Source: Oceanobacillus indicireducens
Lineage (GTDB): Bacteria > Bacillota > Bacilli > Bacillales > Amphibacillaceae
DNA length: 42,841 bases
Assembly (NCBI RefSeq): GCF_014647195.1
Contig: NZ_BMOS01000028.1
Coordinates: forward strand, 1 to 42,841
Direction of reading: 5' to 3'
Shown here: positions 1-7,843 of the stretch, piece after piece
How the letters are laid out: every line of letters starts with the position of its first letter
Position numbering within the stretch: position 1 is the first letter of the stretch
Notes under the pieces: generated by a model
The model's input: the letters and a program-made list of their open reading frames with translations, nothing else
Databases searched by the model: none
What the model was told of the DNA's origin: nothing
Made by a program: the position numbers and the translations under genes

Positions 1-70
1 TTGTATAAAATTTAACTTAGATGTGTCCATGAAACTATACTAGCATCAATTAGATCGGAGGGTATAACTT

Positions 71-505
71 TTGAAGTTCAAAGCAAACAAAGACTTAGCT
101 TATCGAATAATAATTTGGGGATCAGCACTGTTATTCTTAGGACTATCACTTGGACTATTCATACCGATTTACCATAAAGCAGGACTCGCCGCAAGTTTAA
201 TCTTTTCTTTGATATTTGGGATTTTCGCCATTGTTATTTTATGGTTTTGGTACCGAACATTTTACTTTGTAACAAATGATTATTTAATTATTCATATTGG
301 CTCATTTAAACGCCGAATTGAGCTCGAAACCATTAAAAAAATCGAAAAAACTAATACTCAATTAGCCTCAGCTGCTCTTTCCAAAGAACGTTATTACGTA
401 TACTATGGTTCCAGTGATTTTACAATCATCACTCCAGAAAATATGGACCAGTTTATACAAGTGATCAATGAACGAAAGGACGAACCGGTAGAGTTTCTGA
501 AATAG
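71..505 (+). CDS. PH-like (bPH_4/YyaB-type) small membrane protein
   Basis: This 144-residue protein has two hydrophobic helices near the N-terminus (about residues 11-30 and 38-60) joined by a short loop. A roughly 80-residue beta-rich cytoplasmic tail follows (from FYFVTNDYLIIHIG to the end). This layout is typical of the bacterial PH-like family represented by YyaB (PF06713), whose function is unknown. The TTG start is preferred because GGAGGG at 57-62 sits 8 nt upstream. It appears monocistronic and is followed by a terminator at 585-622. No catalytic residues are visible. The family call rests on topology and on the pattern of the tail; no specific role is inferred. Confidence 0.75.
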   Translation: MKFKANKDLAYRIIIWGSALLFLGLSLGLFIPIYHKAGLAASLIFSLIFGIFAIVILWFWYRTFYFVTNDYLIIHIGSFKRRIELETIKKIEKTNTQLASAALSKERYYVYYGSSDFTIITPENMDQFIQVINERKDEPVEFLK

Positions 506-584
506 AATGTGTACATTCATTTCCAGTGATTAGACCTGTATTTCCGAATAGATGATTCCACGGTGAAGGAACACTATGAAAAGG

Positions 585-622
585 TTAAGCCGCAATTATT
601 TCATGCGGCTTAATCTTTTTTT
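585..622 (+). terminator. Intrinsic terminator after the PH-like gene
   Basis: A 9-bp perfect stem (TTAAGCCGC / GCGGCTTAA) with an 11-nt loop is followed directly by TCTTTTTTT. Confidence 0.85.
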
Positions 623-933
623 GGTAAGGTCGGCTAGCAATAGTATTTGTCTGTTTAATTCAATGATTCTGTAATTTCGATAATGTATGCCTCTCTCTAA
701 AGCTGTGAAGAAACTGAGTTTCCTCCCCATAGATATGCGTTTTGATATACCCATAGTTCGCCGTTAGTGGTAAACTACGATTAAATGCGTGACATATCCT
801 AAGAGTGAAGGATAGAGATGGTTCTTATATGTTTAAAAAAAGAAAATAGAACTAATTGATAAATATTTATCCAATTTTTAATATATTGTGACTATTTGTA
901 ATAACCTCTTAAACGAGCTGTAACCACAGACGT
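623..933. other. Noncoding stretch upstream of the LysM gene
   Basis: No credible ORF is seen here. A plausible sigma-A promoter lies at 856-884 (TTGATA, 17 bp, TAATAT). A perfect 14-bp palindrome (GATAAATATTTATC, 858-871) overlaps its -35 and spacer and could be an operator. Everything upstream of about 840 is featureless to me. Confidence 0.4.
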
Positions 934-979
934 GTCCCCCTGTGCTAGGATTAGACTTAATCAATAACAAAAGGGGGAC
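934..979 (+). promoter_or_regulatory. Leader hairpin sequestering the Shine-Dalgarno of the LysM/3D gene
   Basis: GTCCCCCT at 934-941 is exactly complementary to AGGGGGAC at 972-979, which contains the entire Shine-Dalgarno of the gene starting at 985. The 8-bp G/C-rich stem encloses a 30-nt A/U-rich loop. If it forms in the mRNA it would block ribosome binding. Translational control is inferred from this geometry. Confidence 0.55.
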
Positions 980-984
980 TACTA

Positions 985-1839
985 ATGAAAAAGTTAGTAT
1001 CCGTATTGATAGGGCTGGTTATTATAGGGATTGCTGCGACTTCAGTGTCAGCAGCTGATTATGAGGTACAAAAGGGAGACAGTCTTTGGAAAATAGCGAA
1101 TGAAAATAATACAACTGTTGAAATATTGATGGAAATAAATGGACTCAAATCGTCATTAATTCATCCGAAACAAGTATTGAAACTCGGAGTAGAGACGGAG
1201 GCGGAGTTTTATATTGTACAAGAGGGAGATACCCTGACACATATTAGTAATTCCTATAGTGATGATGTAACGGTCGATAAACTGAGGGAATGGAATAATC
1301 TAACCTCCGACCTAATTATAACGGGACAGCGTTTAAATGTGAATGGTGTGGGAGTTGAACCAACAGTAAGTGAAGAGTCGGAGCAAACAGCAGATGAACC
1401 GGAAGTTGAGACAGGTACTGACGCAAATGAAGAGCATCAAGAGGCAGTGGAAGAGAGTCAGGATTCAGCGGAAGAGAGTCAAGAGGCTGTAGAAGAGCAA
1501 GTTGAATCGGCCAACAAGGTTGAGGAAACAACAACCGGGGAAGTTAGAGGAGAAACATTTGCTGTTGAAGCAACCGCCTATACTGCAGGCTGTTCCGGCT
1601 GTTCTGGTGTTACTGCAACTGGAATTAATCTGAATAACGACCCTTATGCAAAAGTTATTGCTGTAGATCCTAATGTTATTCCGCTAGGTACACAAGTCTA
1701 TGTAGAAGGCTATGGATATGCTGTGGCAGGTGATACAGGTGGAGCCATCAAAGGAAATAAAATAGATGTACATCTCCCAACAAAAGAAGAAGCATACAAC
1801 TGGGGAAGAAAAACAGTAAACATCACGCTTATAGAGTGA
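985..1839 (+). CDS. Secreted LysM-3D domain cell-wall protein (YocH-like)
   Basis: This 284-residue exported protein probably binds and trims peptidoglycan. A Sec signal peptide spans residues 1-24 (cleavage near SVSA-AD). Two LysM domains follow at about 25-67 and 75-119, each beginning with a V-Q-x-G-D-[ST]-L signature. A Glu-rich, low-complexity linker runs from about 125 to 185. The C-terminal 3D domain (about 190-284) carries the family's Asp-rich motif DTGGAIKGNKIDV. Proteins of this architecture (YocH in Bacillus subtilis) are muralytic autolysins, often of the lytic-transglycosylase-like double-psi beta-barrel fold. The ATG lies 5 nt after AGGGGGAC, which is part of the leader hairpin. 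The gene is alone in its transcription unit. Confidence 0.88.
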   Translation: MKKLVSVLIGLVIIGIAATSVSAADYEVQKGDSLWKIANENNTTVEILMEINGLKSSLIHPKQVLKLGVETEAEFYIVQEGDTLTHISNSYSDDVTVDKLREWNNLTSDLIITGQRLNVNGVGVEPTVSEESEQTADEPEVETGTDANEEHQEAVEESQDSAEESQEAVEEQVESANKVEETTTGEVRGETFAVEATAYTAGCSGCSGVTATGINLNNDPYAKVIAVDPNVIPLGTQVYVEGYGYAVAGDTGGAIKGNKIDVHLPTKEEAYNWGRKTVNITLIE

Positions 1840-1949
1840 TAAGGAAGCTTATTTTTATAAGAACTTAATCTGTCTTTATTATATAGTTTATAAGTTCCTT
1901 GTCTCAGGTTCTTCATTCTTTCTTATCTCCTATGTCTGATAATTGTAAT

Positions 1950-1978
1950 TTGTCTAAAACTAGGAAGTGCTATAAAAT
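1950..1978 (+). promoter_or_regulatory. Probable sigma-A promoter of the LysR pseudogene
   Basis: TTGTCT (1950-1955) and TAAAAT (1973-1978) are separated by 17 bp, about 80 bp upstream of the pseudogene start. Confidence 0.5.
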
Positions 1979-2059
1979 GGAAGTAAATCATGTATAACGA
2001 TTTATAATGACAGATGCCATCACAAATACTGAGCGGTAGAGTAGACAAGGAGGGAAAGA

Positions 2060-2976
2060 ATGGAAATTAAAGACTTGCTAATTTTTTAAAGTGTTGCTCG
2101 TAATGGAAGTATTAGTAAAGCTGCAGATGAACTTAATTATGTACAATCTCATATCACTTCTCGAATTAAGTCATTAGAATTAAGTTTGAAAACACGACTA
2201 TTTGATCGTCATAGTAAAGGAACGACATTAAATTCGGAAGGAAAGAGGCTTTTAGTCCATTCAGAGAAGATTTTACACATGATAGAAGAGATGAAGAAAG
2301 AATTTCAAGAATGTAGCAATCCCTCAGGTACTCTCGAGATTGGGACTGTTGAGACCGTCACGAAGCTACCGATGATTTTATCCAACTTTCATAAAAATTA
2401 TCCCAATGTGGAGTTAACACTAAAAACGGGTGTTAACAATGATTTAATAAATGATATTTTGAATCGCAAATTAGACGGTGCCTTTGTTACAGGATTTGGG
2501 AGGCACCCCGATATTGAGCAGATTGAAGTTTTTAAGGAAGAACTCGTTTTAATAGCAGATAACAAAGAAGTTAGTTATAGCAGTTTGAAAAATAGGCCAA
2601 TGCTTGTTTTTAGTAAGGGATGCAGTTATCGAGCGCGGCTGGAGAATTGGTTACATGATAGCGGAATTGTGAATGCTAAAGTAATGGAATTTGGAACATT
2701 GGAAACGATTCTGGAAAGTGTGATAGCTGGGCTTGGGATCAGTCTTGTACCCAAATCCACTGTTCGTTATTTAAAGTAGCTGGGGATGTTCGGTGTTACC
2801 CAGTACCTAAAAAATATAGTGAGATATCAACTGTCTTCATTAGACAGGCAGATACGTATTTAACAAAAACGCTGCAAAAGTTTATTGATACCATTCATAT
2901 ATTAGAAAATGAAATTCCCCGTCCGTTCGTTAATCCAAATGTAGATATCTCGGCAATTAAAGAATATTCCGTTTGA
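2060..2976 (+). pseudogene. LysR-family transcriptional regulator, broken by a nonsense codon and a frameshift
   Basis: Read from ATG 2060 (AAGGAGGG just upstream), codons 1-9 give MEIKDLLIF, then TAA at 2087 interrupts what is otherwise a typical LysR helix-turn-helix start (SVARNGSISKAADELNYVQS). The frame continues through the linker and effector domain to TAG at 2777. There a 1-nt slip into another frame resumes homologous-looking sequence (AGDVRCYPVPKKYSEIS...) ending at TGA 2974-2976. The intact protein would have been about 305 residues, normal for the family. Two independent lesions argue for a pseudogene rather than a sequencing error, although each is a single base. The regulon is unknown; the next gene is a GlcG/HbpS-like protein on the same strand. 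Confidence 0.85.
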
Positions 2977-3015
2977 AGGCAACTTTGTTCTTTTTATCAT
3001 ATAAAAAACATACAT

Positions 3016-3047
3016 CAGTGGGTGTTTTCATACCCACTGTTTTTTTT
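3016..3047 (+). terminator. Intrinsic terminator after the LysR pseudogene
   Basis: An 8-bp perfect stem (CAGTGGGT / ACCCACTG) with an 8-nt loop is followed by eight T. Confidence 0.9.
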
Positions 3048-3125
3048 ATAACTTTTTACAGTCCTATTTCTAATTTAAAAGAATGATATCAGTTTTACAG
3101 ATGAAGGAATATCAATATTAGCTAT

Positions 3126-3154
3126 TTTACGGAAGGGAAAGTAACTTTTATACT
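3126..3154 (+). promoter_or_regulatory. Candidate promoter of the GlcG/HbpS-like gene
   Basis: TTTACG (3126-3131), a 17-bp spacer and TATACT (3149-3154) lie about 60 bp before the start codon. Confidence 0.4.
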
Positions 3155-3212
3155 AAGGATGGAGATGATTTTTATAAAATTCCTACAATAAGGGGCGGGA
3201 GGAGTGTAGTAC

Positions 3213-3626
3213 ATGACGAAAATGAATCTTGAGTTAGCAAAGCAACTTATCGAAGGTGCCGAGAAAAAAGCAGCAGAACTTGGAATACAAATGGTTATCT
3301 CTGTTGTGGATGAGGGTGGAAATCTTATCGCAGTACATCGTATGGATGATGCCTGGTTGGCTAGCGTTGACATCGCACAAAATAAAGTGTGGACTTCTGT
3401 TGCTTTAAAAATGCCAACATCCAATTTAGCTGAAGCGACTGTTCCGCACGCTGAACTCTATGGATTAAACACGACAAATAATGGGCGGTTAGTTCTCTTT
3501 GGCGGAGGCATCCCCTTAGTTGAAAATGATAAAGTGATTGGGGCTGTTGGTGCAAGTGGAAGTGCTGTTGAGCATGATATCCAAGTTGCACAAGCAGCAG
3601 TTGATGTTTTTGAAAACTTGAAGTAA
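3213..3626 (+). CDS. GlcG/HbpS-like protein (haem-degrading/DUF336 family)
   Basis: This 137-residue soluble protein spans the full GlcG/HbpS fold (PF03928). Family hallmarks are the N-terminal helix followed by VVDEGGNLIAVHRMDDA, the AQNKVWTSVAL helix, the glycine-rich FGGGIPL turn, and the terminal VGASGSAVEHDIQVAQAAV helix. Members include the haem-binding HbpS sensor accessory, GlcG and the PduO C-terminal domain; the biochemical role is often unclear. The start has a strong GGAGGAG 9 nt upstream. It sits behind the remains of a LysR regulator and ahead of a terminator, so it is probably monocistronic. No signal peptide is present, so secretion like Streptomyces HbpS is not indicated. Confidence 0.85.
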   Translation: MTKMNLELAKQLIEGAEKKAAELGIQMVISVVDEGGNLIAVHRMDDAWLASVDIAQNKVWTSVALKMPTSNLAEATVPHAELYGLNTTNNGRLVLFGGGIPLVENDKVIGAVGASGSAVEHDIQVAQAAVDVFENLK

Positions 3627-3676
3627 GATGAGCGGTCAGAGCACTTGTCTTATCCAAGCGAGGCTTTGAAGTTATG

Positions 3677-3733
3677 GGATTAGTTCCTTGCTGTTGCTAA
3701 AGTCTTAGCATGGGAGGGGACTGATCCTTTTTT
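3677..3733 (+). terminator. Intrinsic terminator after the GlcG/HbpS-like gene
   Basis: An 11-bp stem with G-U pairs (GGATTAGTTCC, 3677-3687; GGGACTGATCC, 3717-3727) is followed by TTTTTT. Confidence 0.7.
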
Positions 3734-3908
3734 ATTGTTCAAACCGAAGTTTCAACCTTAATGCAGAGCAGTCAAAATAACACCGAACGATACGTTTTTC
3801 CAGGAATAGCGTAACAGTGCAGGTATGGAACCTCAAGCCGTAAGTTATTAAGGTGACCCTAAGAAGCGTGCTGTTGGTGGCTGGGTTTCCACTAATCCAA
3901 AGAAACCG

Positions 3909-4078
3909 CTAGGAAACTAATTTCTTGAAAAAGCTTTATCTGCTATAATAAATTAATTGAACAAATATTAAAGATGAAGGATAAGTTTTTTCTGCTGTAT
4001 ATTAAAAGAATGATATAGATGACCAAGGCATATATTTACCGTTGGCTATTCTTTTTTATGCTGAAAATGGGTAGATAA
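3909..4078 (+). pseudogene. Decayed partial copy of the YczE-family gene (promoter, leader and first codons)
   Basis: The sequence aligns with 6938-7100. It shares the CTAATTTCT block, AAAAAGCTTTAT, a perfect TATAAT (3944-3949 versus 6971-6976), AAATATTAA, and a similar leader up to the start codon. ATG 4019 begins MTKAYIYRWLFFFM, matching MKKAFVYRWVFFFI of the intact gene at 7039. After about 14 codons similarity stops and a TAA closes the frame at 4076-4078. The Shine-Dalgarno has also decayed. I read this as a truncated duplicate. The 20-codon frame is unlikely to be functional. Confidence 0.75.
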
Positions 4079-4396
4079 ATTAAAACAATTTAGGGGGGTA
4101 GATAAGGAGCGCTAACAACCTAATTTATTCAATTAACACTCCGTGGGAAAAGAGCAAAAACTCCCACTGAATGAGGTTTTATTTTATCGTAATTATGGAG
4201 CGCTATTTCTAGAGCGATAGGAATGGCGCTCTAGTCATAATTTTTGCGCTGTTAGAAGCGGACCAGATGGGGGTAATTATTCTTTAATGAGGATAAGATT
4301 TGTGCCCTTTATCATCCTATAGTAAACTTTGGTGATTGATACGTGAATGGATGAATAGTATAAGTTATGTATCCGAAGAAAGGAATGATCGTAACG
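4079..4396. other. Intergenic region with degenerate repeat copies
   Basis: 4138-4175 is a degenerate member of the CATTCAGTG-type hairpin repeat family seen intact at 13533-13558; its arms are GTGGGA and TCCCAC, followed by ACTGAATGAGG. 4199-4234 holds GAGCGC...GCGCTC arms around an internal AGAGCGAT. No gene is apparent. Confidence 0.45.
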
Positions 4397-6511
4397 ATGG
4401 AGAATAAATTAATTATGAAATCCTATTATCAAACGATTATAGATGAAAATGAAAATGAGCACCCAATCAAGATACTGGGTGAGATGTATATGGAAGAAAT
4501 GAAGAAGGAACAGCCTGAACTGTCTGCAATCCGTTTTGCTCAAGGAGAAGTTTATTTCTTGAATCAAGATTATGAAGCTGCGATTTATAAGTGGCAGCAC
4601 CCTTTAGACAAATCCTTAATACCATGGGGACAGAAAAATATAGCAGATGCGCACATGGAAATGGGGTTATTGGAGTACGCAGAGAAGTTTTATAAGGAAG
4701 TGGAGACGGATTCCGTTACATTAAAAACAGAAGTCATGCTGCAACTTTTCTCGCTGTATATCCAACAAGACCAAATGGAAAAGTCCGTTGATATCATTAA
4801 AAAAGCGGTTCAATTGAATCCAGATTATGCTGATGTAACAGAAATAGCAAAGCGTTATTTTGAGAGTATCAAAGATTGGGATAGTGCAATCGAACTTGCA
4901 GTTAATGAAGCAATCCGGACGGAATCTCTGTCCTGGTTTGAGGTATTAGAAGGGTATGCCAACCTTGGCGTCACATCTAACCATGATCCTGCTTATTTCA
5001 ATAACGTGTTAGTTACATTATACTCTATTGATAAATATCATTTTGAACGTTTGACGGATGGATTATGGAGGAGCTTTAAGCAAAGCGAGTATTATTTTCG
5101 TTGGCTAGAAGAGGTGAACCAGCTTCTCTTGTACCAAAACATGGAAGCCTCTTACAACTGGAGGAAACTACCAAGTCTATTTAAAGAAGGGTACTATTAT
5201 TTAATTAGTGGTAGATTTTTAATAGATGATGTTTCAAATTTAGTGCAAGATCATTTAACGAATTGGTTAGCGGTATCTTCGACTTCCGATCGTCTCATCT
5301 CTTCGGCCGCAATACTAGCCTGGAATGAGCTTTTCCCTTCAGCGATGGATACATCATTGATTCAGGAAGCAGAACAAGCGTTTAAAAATGCAAGTCCGGA
5401 TCAAAGTGGCAAAGAAGAAGGAATAAAGCTTTTGGATTCTATTAAAGTGTGGGCGGAGAAAGAAGGTTTACTAGAAGGGTTAACAGAATTTATGGGATCT
5501 AGGCTAGATGAATATAAAATAGAAGAGGTAGGCCCAACAAGGATTCGAGAAGTTATTAAAGATGCATTAGCATACATTTCAGACCAGCAGGCAGAGCTCG
5601 AGAATGTTATTTTGCGGGAAATTGATTGGAGTGAGGAGGTCTTAACAGAACTGCATGATTTCCATCAAGAGATACTTGATGTGGAGAAAGATAAGGCCAA
5701 CATCATGATAAGTTCGTTCCGTGATTTAAAGAATAAATTAATGGAGAAAGCGCAAGTTAAACTACCTGAGTTACTCAAGAACTGTTCCGATTTAGTGAAA
5801 GAGGACAGCGACTTTTCCAAACTTCATCTTGTATTGAATGAAGAAATGAATAACCGGATGGCACAGTACATGGAAAAGGAAGTCTTAGCCGAATTTAAAT
5901 CTGTGACAGAGGAATGGTTAGATACTTGCGAAAGAGAGTTTCAAGAAAGCCAGATGCTATTTGATGAAGTGAGTGAAAATATAAACCAGCAATTTAAACA
6001 AGAGAAAGTTGTATTGTCAGGTGACTTTAAAATATTGGATGACTGGAAGCGGGATATCGAGCGGATATCAAGGGGATTATTACGCTTTGAAGAAGTAAAT
6101 ATTTTGTTGCGGAATAATCCTTCCCAGTTGTTATTAAAAGGAGCTGGAAAACTGTTAGCTCCCCTGTCAAAAAATAAAGAGATGCTCCTCGGGAGGTATA
6201 GGGACTATATCGAGAATGCTGATTACAGTGAAGTCGCGGAGGAAATGACAAAAACATTTACCCAGCAATTACAGTTTTTTGAGGAATCCATCGGATGGGA
6301 TGTAAACAAGTTTTTCTTCAATCCACAGGAAGAGCTCCATCGTATAATAGAGGAAGTACAAGCAGCTATTGAAGAAAAGAACGGTTCTTTAAATGAGATG
6401 CGTGAACAACCTGAAATCTATCAAGATCCTCTTTTCTTGTTCGAGTTAAAACTGCGGCATTATGATTTAATGAATGGGATAGATACGATGAGTTATATTG
6501 GGGGTTATTAG
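4397..6511 (+). CDS. TPR-containing, dynamin-related protein lacking a visible GTPase domain
   Basis: About 704 residues, cytoplasmic and almost wholly helical. Residues 1-170 look like tetratricopeptide-type helical hairpins (FAQGEVYFLNQDYEAAIYKW, AVQLNPDYADV). The second half is long amphipathic helix with a C-terminal region (KLLAPLSKNKEMLLGRYRDY, then QLQFFEESIGWDVNKFFFNP) resembling the stalk/effector part of large bacterial dynamin-family GTPases that also begin with TPRs. No P-loop (GxxxxGK[ST]) or TKxD motif is present, so the GTPase module is absent. ATG 4397 is chosen (AAAGGA at 4379-4384); upstream in-frame ATGs at 4367 and 4385 lack ribosome binding sites. The dynamin relationship is my reading from pattern and needs a profile search. 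Confidence 0.55.
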   Translation: MENKLIMKSYYQTIIDENENEHPIKILGEMYMEEMKKEQPELSAIRFAQGEVYFLNQDYEAAIYKWQHPLDKSLIPWGQKNIADAHMEMGLLEYAEKFYKEVETDSVTLKTEVMLQLFSLYIQQDQMEKSVDIIKKAVQLNPDYADVTEIAKRYFESIKDWDSAIELAVNEAIRTESLSWFEVLEGYANLGVTSNHDPAYFNNVLVTLYSIDKYHFERLTDGLWRSFKQSEYYFRWLEEVNQLLLYQNMEASYNWRKLPSLFKEGYYYLISGRFLIDDVSNLVQDHLTNWLAVSSTSDRLISSAAILAWNELFPSAMDTSLIQEAEQAFKNASPDQSGKEEGIKLLDSIKVWAEKEGLLEGLTEFMGSRLDEYKIEEVGPTRIREVIKDALAYISDQQAELENVILREIDWSEEVLTELHDFHQEILDVEKDKANIMISSFRDLKNKLMEKAQVKLPELLKNCSDLVKEDSDFSKLHLVLNEEMNNRMAQYMEKEVLAEFKSVTEEWLDTCEREFQESQMLFDEVSENINQQFKQEKVVLSGDFKILDDWKRDIERISRGLLRFEEVNILLRNNPSQLLLKGAGKLLAPLSKNKEMLLGRYRDYIENADYSEVAEEMTKTFTQQLQFFEESIGWDVNKFFFNPQEELHRIIEEVQAAIEEKNGSLNEMREQPEIYQDPLFLFELKLRHYDLMNGIDTMSYIGGY

Positions 6512-6575
6512 GGGGGCTTTAAGCGGGTTTGAGTTTCTCTTATGTAGTGGAAAAAGCGCTAAGCTAGAACAGACA

Positions 6576-6615
6576 ATAGCTATTGGAAGCTAACTTCCAA
6601 TAGCTATTTGCTTTT
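6576..6615 (+). terminator. Strong intrinsic terminator
   Basis: A perfect 14-bp stem (ATAGCTATTGGAAG, 6576-6589; complement 6594-6607) with a 4-nt loop is followed by TTGCTTTT. Confidence 0.85.
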
Positions 6616-7038
6616 CACTGCTAGTGGTTTTAAATGATGCAATTGCAGGCTCAGTGTACGCAAACCGTACCATCATATCTGTTTATTTCATCTTTCTTCA
6701 CTGCAATAATCATCAAATCAAATGTTTTATAAGTATAATTAACACTTTTGCTATTTTCAATTTACTCCCCCTCGTAAAGTAACTTATTTTTAGGAAGGAA
6801 CTTTTTTAACCACTTTAATTGATAACTACACATAGTTCAATAAGATTGTAGCTTAATAATTTAAGAAAAACAAATAAAATTGTAATTTTCCCAAAATAGG
6901 AAAGCTGGATGTTTACGGTTCAATTAACCACTTACCAAGCAACTAATTTCTCGTAAAAAGCTTTATTAGCTATAATAGATTAGTTGAATAAATATTAATG
7001 CAGATTTTTGCCGTATCTAAATAGAAAGAAGGATGTAG
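6616..7038. other. Noncoding region before the YczE gene, with its promoter
   Basis: The only signal I can support is the -10 element TATAAT at 6971-6976. It lies inside the block shared with 3909-4018. A good -35 is not obvious 16-18 bp upstream. The rest is A/T-rich and featureless to me. Confidence 0.4.
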
Positions 7039-7710
7039 ATGAAAAAAGCTTTTGTTTACCGCTGGGTTTTCTTTTTTATCGGAATTATGCTGCTAGGTCT
7101 CGGAGTATCGTTAACCATCAAAGGTCAGCGGTTTGGTGTGGGCTCTTGGGATGTGTTGCATATTGGTCTATTTCAAAATCTCGGGTTATCGATTGGCATG
7201 TGGTCCATTATCGCAGGGATTATCGTAATTACGATTGCTTCTATTGGTTTACGTGAATTTCCAAAACTAGGTACCTTTTTAAATATGGTTTCGGTCGGTT
7301 TATTTATCGATTTTTTTAATTGGCTGATTCCCGATCCACATACATTTACGCTGCAACTGGTCAGTTTTATTCTCGGCATTTTATTATTAGGTAGTGGTTC
7401 GGGTATTTATATTTCAGCAAATTTAGGAGCAGGTCCGCGAGATAGTCTGATGCTGCTCATTGTTAAAAAGTTTAAATTAAGTATACGAGTTGCACGTACG
7501 ATGATGGAAGTCAGTGTTGCGGTCGCTGGATTTTTATTAGGCGGACCGATTGGTGTCGGTACTGTAGTTATGGTCTTTGCACTTGGCCCGGTGATGCAGG
7601 TGGCATTAGGAAACAGTAAAAAAATATTAGACAATTTGATTGCGGAGAAGCAGGTTTCTAATTATTCAAGAAGCAGAGATGGCTTAACATCTAACGATAA
7701 TGCTGTTTAA
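7039..7710 (+). CDS. YczE/YyaS/YitT-type integral membrane protein
   Basis: This 223-residue protein has about five transmembrane helices and belongs to the COG2364 (YczE) family. The family pattern is two similar halves, each with a G-x-G-S/P-R/W-D loop: FGVGSWDVLHIGL in the first half and LGAGPRDSLMLLI in the second. A further glycine-rich helix (GGPIGVGTVVMVF) precedes a short charged tail. The substrate is unknown; the fold resembles small permeases or energy-coupling membrane subunits. The start follows AAGAAGGATG. A degenerate copy of its promoter and first 14 codons lies at 3909-4078. Confidence 0.8.
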   Translation: MKKAFVYRWVFFFIGIMLLGLGVSLTIKGQRFGVGSWDVLHIGLFQNLGLSIGMWSIIAGIIVITIASIGLREFPKLGTFLNMVSVGLFIDFFNWLIPDPHTFTLQLVSFILGILLLGSGSGIYISANLGAGPRDSLMLLIVKKFKLSIRVARTMMEVSVAVAGFLLGGPIGVGTVVMVFALGPVMQVALGNSKKILDNLIAEKQVSNYSRSRDGLTSNDNAV

Positions 7711-7843
7711 ATCATCGTCTCTCCCTAGAAGACATGTCAATTCTATACACATATTGAACGTGATGAATACAAGGAAGTTTCCAGGAGCATTTCCTCATAT
7801 TCTTGCATAGGCTATTGCATGTTATATGAGAGGATGTGTGCAT

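Noticed and set aside
887-924. WalR-type box (TGTAAT and TGTAAC hexamers) upstream of the LysM/3D gene.
   Set aside because: The two good hexamers are 22 bp apart instead of 11, and the closer pair has a 4-bp gap and a mismatch.
640-984. c-di-AMP (ydaO) riboswitch upstream of the LysM/3D gene, as found for some cell-wall genes.
   Set aside because: None of its conserved blocks is visible, and the region is too short between the candidate promoter and the start codon.
1316-1534. A 72-codon minus-strand frame opposite the LysM linker.
   Set aside because: It is the antisense shadow of a Glu/Ser-rich repeat-like linker, rich in Leu and Pro, without a start signal.
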